A stretch of DNA of 43,230 nt from assembly GCA_017461775.1 (NCBI GenBank), contig JAFTXD010000028.1:1-43230 (forward strand). The letters run 5' to 3'. Both the position numbers and the translations under genes were made by a program. Positions 23,633 to 30,409 of this stretch are shown here, piece after piece (within the stretch, counting starts at the first letter, position 1; every line of letters starts with the position of its first letter). The notes below the pieces were generated by a model. The model was not told the origin of the DNA. It saw nothing but the letters and a program-made list of their open reading frames with translations, and ran no database searches. The stretch is from Lachnospiraceae bacterium (GTDB lineage: Bacteria; Bacillota; Clostridia; Lachnospirales; Lachnospiraceae).

Positions 23633-24186
23633 GAGTATTCTTAGAATTATTTATTGAGTTCTTCCAGATTGGACTTTTTGCGGTAGGTGGCGGTCCTGCG
23701 ACCATTCCATTTCTTATGGACCTTCCTTCCAGACATGACTGGTATGAGCGTGCCGACGTAGCCAGTATGCTGGCGGTAAGCGAAAGTACCCCGGGTCCTA
23801 TCGGTATCAATATGGCTACCTATGCAGGTTACAATGCCGCCGGATATGCGGGAGGACTTGTTGCCACCTTATCCCTGGTGCTTCCCAGTATTATCGTTAT
23901 TGTTATTGTTGCAAAAATTCTGGAGAGCTTTAACAAAAATCCCTATGTGAAATCCGCGTTCAGCACTATCCGTCCGGCTGTGACAGGACTTATTGCTACC
24001 GCAGTCCTTGGAATTTGGGAAACCTCCCTGTTCACCGCGGAGGACGGAAGCTTTCGCTTCCCCATATTCTCCGTGGCCTTATGTATCATCTTCTATGTGG
24101 CTATGAACCACAAAAAGCTGAAAAAGCTCCATCCGGCCTTCTGGATTCTTTGTGGTGCTGTGTTTGGCATTGTATTTAAAATGTAA
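23629..24186 (+). CDS. Chromate transporter family protein, second half-subunit (ChrA-like), 185 aa
   Basis: Companion of the preceding protein, with the same repeat signature IGLFAVGGGPATIPFLMDLP (about residues 15-34) and LAVSESTPGPIGINMATYAG (about 49-68). The remaining helices form the membrane bundle. The ATG is within the ATGA overlap with the first gene, so both halves are made in equal amounts and presumably pair in opposite orientation. A strong bidirectional terminator follows. Confidence 0.88.
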   Translation: MRVFLELFIEFFQIGLFAVGGGPATIPFLMDLPSRHDWYERADVASMLAVSESTPGPIGINMATYAGYNAAGYAGGLVATLSLVLPSIIVIVIVAKILESFNKNPYVKSAFSTIRPAVTGLIATAVLGIWETSLFTAEDGSFRFPIFSVALCIIFYVAMNHKKLKKLHPAFWILCGAVFGIVFKM

Positions 24187-24208
24187 TTCCATATTTGTTA
24201 TAATATAA

Positions 24209-24243
24209 AAGGACTACCTGCTCAGATTGGACAGGTAGTCCTT
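24209..24243. terminator. Bidirectional terminator between chromate transporter and 50-aa gene
   Basis: AAGGACTACCTG (24209-24220) pairs with CAGGTAGTCCTT (24232-24243), with T-rich tails on both strands. Confidence 0.85.
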
Positions 24244-24289
24244 GTGCTTTTAATCATTTCATAAAAGGCTTTACACCATGGTTTACGGG

Positions 24290-24442
24290 TTACTTGTTTG
24301 CTATTGCCAATTCATCTAGCTTTGCCAGAATTTCGTCTCGTGTGTACTGATCCTTGCTATCCTCTCTGGTAAAAAGGAGCCTCAATTCGTATAATATGGC
24401 CATTCTTGCATCTTGTCTTTCTACAGGTGTCATTTCTTCCAT
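24290..24442 (-). CDS. Small soluble protein of unknown function, 50 aa
   Basis: ATG at 24442, with GGTGG and GGAAGGA just before it, to a TAA at 24290. The peptide starts MEEMTPVERQDARMAILYEL and continues with RLLFTREDSK and DQYTRDEILAKLDELAIANK, a charged, helix-prone chain with no membrane segment. I do not recognise a family. It has a promoter of good quality (17-bp spacing) about 30 bases upstream and a terminator 47 bases after the stop, so it is a complete transcription unit. Regular amphipathic heptads suggest a coiled coil or a small regulatory protein. Confidence 0.6.
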   Translation of the reverse strand: MEEMTPVERQDARMAILYELRLLFTREDSKDQYTRDEILAKLDELAIANK

Positions 24443-24473
24443 TCCTTCCACCGCCTTTCCTAACTATACTATA

Positions 24474-24502
24474 ATTATAGGCGGATTTTCTAATGGTGTA
24501 AA
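24474..24502 (-). promoter_or_regulatory. Strong promoter of the 50-aa gene
   Basis: Minus strand -35 TTTACA (24497-24502), 17 bp, -10 TATAAT (24474-24479). Confidence 0.75.
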
Positions 24503-24687
24503 GTCCTTTATCAAATTATTAAGTTTGAGCCTAGAAATTCTCGCCGGAACCGGCACAGAAAACAGAAGGTCAAAAGACCGTGAAAACCAATTGTTTCCGG
24601 ACTATATGTATATTTACATTATACCAATGAACCAATTACATTACAACTACTTTCTTCCACTCCAAGTCACTTTGTTTTTACAATACA

Positions 24688-24728
24688 AAAGCCGGTATCT
24701 GCGCTTTATTTCCACAGATACCGGCTTT
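24688..24728 (-). terminator. Terminator of the sdpR-sdpI-yhfC operon
   Basis: GCCGGTATCTG (24691-24701) pairs with CAGATACCGGC (24715-24725), flanked by A and T runs, 16 bases after the last stop codon. Confidence 0.85.
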
Positions 24729-24743
24729 CTTATTCTTCACATA

Positions 24744-25580
24744 TTACGCTTCCGCTTTCAGCGTCCAATTCTTTTTTATCTTCACAATTATCACCACGAA
24801 GATTACCGCCATCACAGTAAGGAAGCCATACACCGCTGCGTAAGTGCCATTAAATGTCATCTGTCCTGCTGCCTGGGGATTCAGTCCCATGATAATGGCC
24901 GAGCCGGAGTCAATCAATGTGTGCAGGGCCAGGCAGACAAGAATGCCCTTCACATCCTGCTTTTTCCACACAGCATAGAAGACAATCAAGCTCATGGCCA
25001 CATGTCCAATCATGGTAAGAATTCTCTCATAGCCTGCGCAGTAGAACAGCACTGGAGAAGCACTTACCAGCTGCTCCTTTACTAAAAGCAGTGCTGAGGT
25101 GTCCACACCCAGGGCTGCTGTCTGCTCTACCACCGCATCAAAGCTGCCGCTGTTAATCATTCCCACATAGAGCAGATTGGACACATAGGTCATACCGATT
25201 AAAACCATGGCTTCGATACCACCATGACCAAGACCCGCGGCAAAGCCCCTCTCAAAGCTCTGATTCTTACTCAAAAGCTTCGCAGCCGCATATCTGCCCA
25301 CCAGCTCAAATAAACCGGCTGTAAAGCCCAAAATCAGAGCGTAGAGCACATAATTATTATTGGCAAAATCAATAAACCACTGCTGTGTTCCCAGCACGCT
25401 TAAAATGGGAACACGCACCACAATCTGTGTTACAAAAAATCCTGCTGCCCCCACAAACCAGCCAGAAACTACCCCCATTTTCTTGTACTTCAAAGCATAT
25501 ACGATTAATATAATTACGGGCAAAAACAAGCTGATAAACAACGTCACCCACAGTGCTAATACTACACTTCCGGATACCAT
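24744..25580 (-). CDS. yhfC: YhfC family membrane protein (putative intramembrane protease), 278 aa
   Basis: About seven membrane helices. The family motifs are present: GLFELVGRYAA (about residue 90-100), GLGHGGIEAMVLIG (about 118-131) and LALHTLIDSGSA (about 225-236), which hold the glutamate and histidine pairs thought to form a metal site. YhfC proteins are related to the CAAX-type intramembrane proteases. The gene starts one base after the SdpI stop, so it belongs to the same operon, which suggests a role in peptide immunity or processing (inference). Confidence 0.85.
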   Translation of the reverse strand: MVSGSVVLALWVTLFISLFLPVIILIVYALKYKKMGVVSGWFVGAAGFFVTQIVVRVPILSVLGTQQWFIDFANNNYVLYALILGFTAGLFELVGRYAAAKLLSKNQSFERGFAAGLGHGGIEAMVLIGMTYVSNLLYVGMINSGSFDAVVEQTAALGVDTSALLLVKEQLVSASPVLFYCAGYERILTMIGHVAMSLIVFYAVWKKQDVKGILVCLALHTLIDSGSAIIMGLNPQAAGQMTFNGTYAAVYGFLTVMAVIFVVIIVKIKKNWTLKAEA

Positions 25581-25581
25581 A

Positions 25582-26235
25582 TTACTCCTCCTCTCGCTTC
25601 TCTGCTACACCATGCTTACGGTAGTACATGTAAGAATACACCGTAGGAATCAGTACCATTACTACTGTTACTCCCAGGAAAATGCCCATGTGAAAGAAGA
25701 AGGCATTTATCAGCATCACCATACCACCGATAATCCACACATATCCTGCCACACGATGAGTCGCATTCCAGTTATTTTCATCTGCCAGCGTCCAGGGAAG
25801 CTTCACTCCCATAGTATAGTTGTGCCTACATTTGGGCAAATAGTTACCGATAACAATAAACAGTACTGCTACAAACATCATGACATATTTTGTCATATTC
25901 ATGGTATATCCCAGTGCATATGCATAAGTCATTCCCTCTGCAAAAATAGAAAGCACCGGACAAAGCCATACGATAATACCGAATAGCTTCTCGCTATAAT
26001 TCTTGCTCTTGGGATCAGATGTAGATGCAAAAATGCAGATTAGATGTACCACCAGAAAAATCAGTGGCAACCCAAATACTGCAAAGCTTTTGGGACTCCA
26101 TCCATCTGCCTGACCATCCGTACCAAAATGGGTGGGCATAGGATCCGGCAGCTGTTCCCACATCAGCAAACCAAATACTATGGGTAATAAAATCAAAATA
26201 CTTGTTATAATCAATGTTCTCTTACTTACCTTCAT
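25582..26235 (-). CDS. sdpI: SdpI-family immunity-like membrane protein, 217 aa
   Basis: N-terminal DUF1648 part: LPDPMPTHFGTDGQADGWSPK (about residues 28-48) between the first two helices, then further helices and the SdpI signature GVKLPWTLADENNWNATHRV with AGYVWIIGG. In Bacillus subtilis SdpI gives immunity to the SDP toxin and acts as a receptor that draws its repressor SdpR to the membrane. No SDP toxin gene was found here. The ATG at 26235 was preferred to a GTG at 26244 that touches the ribosome site. It overlaps the ArsR stop by 14 bases. Confidence 0.88.
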   Translation of the reverse strand: MKVSKRTLIITSILILLPIVFGLLMWEQLPDPMPTHFGTDGQADGWSPKSFAVFGLPLIFLVVHLICIFASTSDPKSKNYSEKLFGIIVWLCPVLSIFAEGMTYAYALGYTMNMTKYVMMFVAVLFIVIGNYLPKCRHNYTMGVKLPWTLADENNWNATHRVAGYVWIIGGMVMLINAFFFHMGIFLGVTVVMVLIPTVYSYMYYRKHGVAEKREEE

Positions 26236-26506
26236 TATCTTCACTCCCTCCTGTCAAATCGCTGAGCCAAAGCAAAACCTCCTCAACTACTGACGCATTT
26301 AACTCATAATAAATAAAATTCTTGTTCTTGTTTTCCTTAATTAATCCTGCCTTTTTAAGGATGCTCAAATGGTACGATATGGTGGCGCCGGTCATCTCAA
26401 AATGACTCCCAATATCTCCCGCTGACATCTGCCCCTTCTTCAGCATTTCTAATATCTCACGCCGAATGGGGTCCGACAGTGCCTTAAATGTTTCCGCAAA
26501 TCCCAT
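26222..26506 (-). CDS. sdpR: ArsR-family autorepressor, SdpR-like, 94 aa
   Basis: A minimal winged helix: FKALSDPIRREILEMLKKG, then MSAGDIGSHFEMTGATISYH as the turn and recognition helix, and LIKENKNKNFIYYELN as the wing. It lacks metal-binding cysteines and matches the SdpR subgroup that sits before SdpI. It is first in a three-gene operon and probably represses it by binding the palindromes at 26527-26550 and 26583-26606, which bracket the promoter. Confidence 0.9.
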   Translation of the reverse strand: MGFAETFKALSDPIRREILEMLKKGQMSAGDIGSHFEMTGATISYHLSILKKAGLIKENKNKNFIYYELNASVVEEVLLWLSDLTGGSEDNEGK

Positions 26507-26526
26507 GGATTCCCTCCTTTCAAAAG

Positions 26527-26612
26527 CTATTTAGAATTTCTTCTAAATAGAATATAACATTCTTCCTCATAAAAAGCAAGAGCTATTTAGAAAAAATTCT
26601 AAATAGCTCTTG
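26527..26612 (-). promoter_or_regulatory. sdpR-like promoter bracketed by two identical operators; one is also a terminator
   Basis: CTATTTAGAA-N4-TTCTAAATAG occurs at 26527-26550 and at 26583-26606, centres 56 bp apart. Between them on the minus strand are TTGCTT (26574-26579) and TATATT (26551-26556) with 17-bp spacing. The second palindrome is extended by CAAGAG and CTCTTG to a 16-bp stem (26577-26612) and on the minus strand is followed by a T-rich run, so it also ends the upstream GH51-GH43 transcript. Confidence 0.8.
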
Positions 26613-26627
26613 TCTTATAAATCCTCT

Positions 26628-27614
26628 TTATGAAAAATCTGCTGTTTTGTTGTAATTAAATACGGGTCTGTCGTTTTCGTCCCACTCCACCTTCATCAGC
26701 ATCGCATGACGGTTGGGATCGTATAAAGGATCACCCACGATTTCCGGATAAGTACGAGCGTGGAATACGCAGATATCGTTGCCATTCTCGTCCTTGGTAA
26801 AGCTGTTGTGGCCGGGGCCATAGATACCCTTTTCCTCATCGGTCTTCACTACCGGATAACGCTCCTTCTTCCAGCTCTGAGGGTCAAGTAAATCCATATC
26901 CTCGGTGGTGGAAAGCATACCCATACAGTAGCATGCGCCGGTTGCTGAGGAGGAGAAGGTGAGATAAATCTTACCATTCTTCTTCACTACCGCAGGTCCC
27001 TCATCTACCCAGAAGCCGATTCTTTCCCAATCATAATCCGGTGTGGTTAACAGCACCTGCACCGTTGCCAGCTTGTTTGCAGTCTCCATCTTGGCAATGT
27101 AAAGGTTGGAAATCTGTGGGCCAACGCCTACCTTCTCCGCCCATACATAGTAATAATCGCCCTTGTTCTCAAAAATGGTTGCATCCAAAGAGAATGCCTC
27201 GAAGGAGAACTCATCCGCATCCGCTCTCTGCATCTTGCCAAGCTCTACCCACTCATCGGTCATGGGATTTGGTCCCTGACACTCCAGCACATAAGGTCTG
27301 ATTTTCCACATATCCTCCTGCTCACCTGCTGCAAAGTAGATGTACCACTTACCAAATACATAGTGAATCTCCGGAGCCCAGATATGCTTACTCATAGGAC
27401 CGTTTTCATGTCTGGTCCATACGGTTACTTCCTCTGCATCCTTCAGTCCCATTAAGGTATCGCTGTGACGAAGGATAATCTTGTCATACGCAGGTACGGA
27501 AGCGGTAAAGTAATAGCTGCCGTCCTGTGCCTTTAATACATATGGATCGGCACGCTGTAAAATAAACGCTTCATTATATTCTGTAATTACGCCATTGATT
27601 TTTGCTTCTGCCAT
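26628..27614 (-). CDS. GH43 arabinan-active glycosidase (exo-arabinanase or arabinofuranosidase), 328 aa
   Basis: A five-bladed propeller with no signal peptide. The base aspartate is in LQRADPYVLK (about residue 23), the middle aspartate in FSLDATIFE (about 143) and the acid glutamate in DEGPAVVKKNGKIY (about 205). GPGHNSF is typical of the exo-1,5-arabinanase/arabinofuranosidase branch (GH43 subfamily 26 in pattern; assignment from memory). It lies 18 bases after the GH51 gene in one operon, and both would finish arabino-oligosaccharides in the cytosol. Confidence 0.87.
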   Translation of the reverse strand: MAEAKINGVITEYNEAFILQRADPYVLKAQDGSYYFTASVPAYDKIILRHSDTLMGLKDAEEVTVWTRHENGPMSKHIWAPEIHYVFGKWYIYFAAGEQEDMWKIRPYVLECQGPNPMTDEWVELGKMQRADADEFSFEAFSLDATIFENKGDYYYVWAEKVGVGPQISNLYIAKMETANKLATVQVLLTTPDYDWERIGFWVDEGPAVVKKNGKIYLTFSSSATGACYCMGMLSTTEDMDLLDPQSWKKERYPVVKTDEEKGIYGPGHNSFTKDENGNDICVFHARTYPEIVGDPLYDPNRHAMLMKVEWDENDRPVFNYNKTADFS

Positions 27615-27632
27615 GTTCTTCTCTCTCTTTTC

Positions 27633-29135
27633 TTAGATTTCTAATGCTAAATGCATTACACTGCAGGCAGGCATGGTGAACTTCACACTATTGCCTTCCA
27701 CGGTAACGCCATCGAACTTTTCAGGATGTACTACATCCGGATTCTCGAAAGTATTGTGTGCATGCATCTCATTTGTCAGGATCGTAGCCTCCACGCCCTT
27801 GATAGCGGTCTCTGTAAATACAGCATCGATATCATAGCTTTCGGTTACTGACAGATTATTGATGGTCACATGAATCTTGCCATCCTTGCCTAAGGATACG
27901 GATTCGTGAAGGTTCGGAACCTTCCACTCGCCCATACCGATTTCCTCGGTCTCAATATAGCTGTCGAGGAGTTCTGCATCCTGATGATACTTATACATGT
28001 TAAATACATGATAGGTAGGTGTCAAGACCATTTTCTCGCCTTCGGTAAGAATTACAGCCTGCAGAACATTTACCATCTGGGCAATGTTTGCCATCTTCAC
28101 ACGGTCGCAGTGCTTGTTGAAGATGTTTAAGTTGATACCTGCTACCAATGCATCACGCATGGTGTTCTGCTGATATAAGAAGCCCGGATTGGTGCCCGGC
28201 TCTACATCATACCAGGTTCCCCACTCGTCAACAATCATACCGATTTTCTTTTCGGGATCAAACTCATCCATGATAGCACCATGATTGTTAATCAAGGTTT
28301 CCATAAATAACGTCTTATTTAAAGTCTTGTAATACTCTTCCTCATCAAATACGGTAGCGCTGCCCTTATTAGACCATCCGCCCGGATGAGTATAGTAATG
28401 TAAGGACAAGCCGTTCATAAAGCCATGAAGGTGTGGCGGTGTATGCTTATGAGTTGTCTCCAGCACGCCCTTTGTCCAGAAATAATCTGCTACATTGGCA
28501 CCACAGGCAATCTTATAAATCGGTGCATCTGCCTTATAATTACGTACATAGGTCTGGAACTGACGATACAGATTTCCATAGTGCTCCGGAGTCATGTTTC
28601 CGCCGCAGCCCCAGTTCTCATTACCAACGCCGAAGTAATCAATCTTCCAGCTTTCCTCATGGCCATTCTTCGCTCTAAGGTCCGCCATAGGGGATACGCC
28701 GTCAAAGGTCATATACTCTACCCACTCGCTCATCTCCTGCACAGTACCGCTGCCCACATTACCATTAATGTAATTCTTACAGCCCAGCTGCTTACACAGC
28801 TCCATAAATTCATGGGTACCAAAGCTGTTGTCTTCCACAACACCGCCCCAGTGAGTGTTAATCATTTTCTTACGTGTTTCTTTCGGACCGATACCATCCT
28901 TCCAGTGATATTCATCCGCAAAGCATCCGCCCGGCCAGCGAAGCACCGGAATCTGCATCTCCTTCAGTGCTGCAACCACGTCATTACGCATACCATTGGT
29001 ATTAGGAATATCTGAGTTCTCACCTACATATAATCCTTCATAAATACATCTTCCCAGATGCTCCGAAAAATGTCCCTGCAATTCAGGATTTAAGTGTCCC
29101 TTTTGAATTTTCGGGTTAACATACAGTTTTGCCAT
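27633..29135 (-). CDS. abfA: GH51 alpha-L-arabinofuranosidase, 500 aa
   Basis: Removes terminal arabinofuranose in the cytosol. N-terminal [21 protein letters not shown] and [20 protein letters not shown] are the family signatures. The acid/base glutamate is in [12 protein letters not shown] (about residue 172) and the nucleophile in IVDEWGTWY (about 302). The TIM barrel is followed by a C-terminal sandwich. Full length for the family. It heads a two-gene operon with GH43 and is divergent from the HTH/beta-sandwich regulator. Confidence 0.95.
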   Translation of the reverse strand: MAKLYVNPKIQKGHLNPELQGHFSEHLGRCIYEGLYVGENSDIPNTNGMRNDVVAALKEMQIPVLRWPGGCFADEYHWKDGIGPKETRKKMINTHWGGVVEDNSFGTHEFMELCKQLGCKNYINGNVGSGTVQEMSEWVEYMTFDGVSPMADLRAKNGHEESWKIDYFGVGNENWGCGGNMTPEHYGNLYRQFQTYVRNYKADAPIYKIACGANVADYFWTKGVLETTHKHTPPHLHGFMNGLSLHYYTHPGGWSNKGSATVFDEEEYYKTLNKTLFMETLINNHGAIMDEFDPEKKIGMIVDEWGTWYDVEPGTNPGFLYQQNTMRDALVAGINLNIFNKHCDRVKMANIAQMVNVLQAVILTEGEKMVLTPTYHVFNMYKYHQDAELLDSYIETEEIGMGEWKVPNLHESVSLGKDGKIHVTINNLSVTESYDIDAVFTETAIKGVEATILTNEMHAHNTFENPDVVHPEKFDGVTVEGNSVKFTMPACSVMHLALEI

Positions 29136-29149
29136 CCTAAAAAGCCCCC

Positions 29150-29233
29150 TTAGTTATTATTTTAACGAATTCTAAAATAGTTTAGATTTTCCTTAACTAT
29201 CTTAATAGTAGTATGATTTTCCTATAATGTCAA
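29150..29233 (-). promoter_or_regulatory. Promoter of the arabinofuranosidase operon with repeated half-sites
   Basis: Minus strand: TTGACA (29228-29233), 17 bp, TACTAT (29205-29210). Downstream of the -10, in the leader region, lie three related half-sites, TTAGTTAT, ATAGTTTAG and TTAACTAT (about 29150-29202), two of them inverted to each other. These are candidates for the divergent regulator. Confidence 0.65.
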
Positions 29234-29307
29234 CCAAAGAAAAACCGAAAGTTTCACAAGTTTTTATTGCTGATTTTATGCAGTTTTACTCTTTTTTCCA
29301 CAATGTT

Positions 29308-29378
29308 TAAAAACGCTTTAATTTCGTCACTTTTTAAACTGTTTTAGCGTTGACTTTAATTAATGAATTCGTTATAGT
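29308..29378 (+). promoter_or_regulatory. Promoter of the HTH/beta-sandwich regulator with a cre-like site
   Basis: Plus strand: TTGACT (29350-29355), 17 bp, TATAGT (29373-29378). TAAAAACGCTTTAA (29308-29321) matches the catabolite (cre) consensus at 12 of 14 places. AACGCT upstream and AGCGTT at the -35 box are inverted to each other. Confidence 0.6.
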
Positions 29379-29422
29379 AATTAGTGAAAGAATACTTATG
29401 TGGTATTTTGGGGGATATTGTT

Positions 29423-30349
29423 ATGTTATATTTTAAATCTGTGGCAGAGGCGGAAAATGTATTCAAAGCCTTGAGCACACCAATGCGTCTGAAAATCATG
29501 GAAATGATTTATGAGGACGAAAAACTCAGTATGAATGATCTGGCAGAAGCCCTTGGTCTTACCAATGGTGCGATTTCCATGCATGTAAGTAAGCTGGAAG
29601 AAGCCGGTCTTGTCAAAATTAAAACCACCTCTGGTAAAAGAGGTACCATGAAGATTATCCGTCCGCGTTATAGCCGACTGATGATTGACTTTGCACCGAA
29701 AAAGGAAGAGCGTCACTGCTATACCGACGACATTCGCGTGGGCTACTATACCAATTGTAATGTAACCCCTACCTGTGGTCTGGCTACCGCTAAGGAAATT
29801 ATCGGTGCCCTGGACGACCCGAAGGTTTTCTCCTTCCCGGATCGTTTTAACGCCGGCATTTTGTGGTTTAATTCCGGTTATCTGGAGTATAATTTGCCCA
29901 ACCATTTACAGGCAGGTCAGACTCTGACAGAATTGCAGATTTCTTTTGAAATCTCTTCTGAATGTCCGGAGTACAATGAAGATTACCCATCCGATATCCA
30001 CTTCTCCATCAATAATATTCCTTTGGGAATGTGGATAAGTCCCGGTGATTATGGTGCCCGTAAGGGATATCTCTGCCCGGGCTGGTGGCCGGAGCTCTTA
30101 AATCAGTACGGTCTTTTAAAGACCCTGATTATCAATGCTGACGGAACCTTCATCGATGGAACCTACAAGATTTCCGATGTAACCATTCAGGATTTGAGCA
30201 TTAATTACAACAGCTACATCTCCTTTAAAATCGAAGTGCCCAAGGACACCACCAATGTGGGTGGCTGTACCTTATTCGGCGATGACTTCGGCGACTACAG
30301 CCAGGCCATTCGCGTGAAGGCTTACTACGAAGAGGATTTGGCAGAATAA
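29423..30349 (+). CDS. One-component regulator: ArsR-type winged helix plus C-terminal beta-sandwich, 308 aa
   Basis: I chose ATG 29423, eight bases after GGGGG; the longer frame begins with a GTG lacking a ribosome site. Residues about 8-85 form a winged helix (FKALSTPMRLKIMEMIYEDE, LAEALGLTNGAISMHVSKLE). Residues about 90-305 have the strand-rich, aromatic pattern of a carbohydrate-binding sandwich (GILWFNSGYLEYNLPNHL, SINNIPLGMWISPGDYG, YLCPGWWPELL), so it probably senses a sugar or oligosaccharide directly. It is divergent from the GH51-GH43 operon and is its likely regulator. The fusion is known in Firmicutes as an ArsR-family protein beside arabinofuranosidase genes; the ligand is not established from the sequence. 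Confidence 0.82.
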   Translation: MLYFKSVAEAENVFKALSTPMRLKIMEMIYEDEKLSMNDLAEALGLTNGAISMHVSKLEEAGLVKIKTTSGKRGTMKIIRPRYSRLMIDFAPKKEERHCYTDDIRVGYYTNCNVTPTCGLATAKEIIGALDDPKVFSFPDRFNAGILWFNSGYLEYNLPNHLQAGQTLTELQISFEISSECPEYNEDYPSDIHFSINNIPLGMWISPGDYGARKGYLCPGWWPELLNQYGLLKTLIINADGTFIDGTYKISDVTIQDLSINYNSYISFKIEVPKDTTNVGGCTLFGDDFGDYSQAIRVKAYYEEDLAE

Positions 30350-30365
30350 TACTTTTAAAAGCACA

Positions 30366-30400
30366 CAAGCTCTGAGATTTCTCCCAGAGCTTGTTTTAAT
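30366..30400 (+). terminator. Terminator of the HTH/beta-sandwich regulator gene
   Basis: CAAGCTCTG (30366-30374) pairs with CAGAGCTTG (30385-30393), then TTTTAATTT. It lies ten bases before the stop of the convergent arabinanase gene and may serve both. Confidence 0.85.
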
Positions 30401-30409
30401 TTACACTAT

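Larger units (their letters stand above)
24443..24743. other. Intergenic region between the 50-aa gene and the yhfC-like gene
   Basis: It holds the 50-aa gene promoter (24474-24502), small hairpins GCCGG-AA-CCGGC and GGTC-AAAA-GACC near 24541-24579, and the terminator at 24688-24728. No further gene is visible. Confidence 0.5.

Noticed and set aside
23090-24186. Frameshifted full-length chromate transporter
   Set aside because: The halves overlap by ATGA with complete repeats in each, which is a common natural arrangement and not a break.
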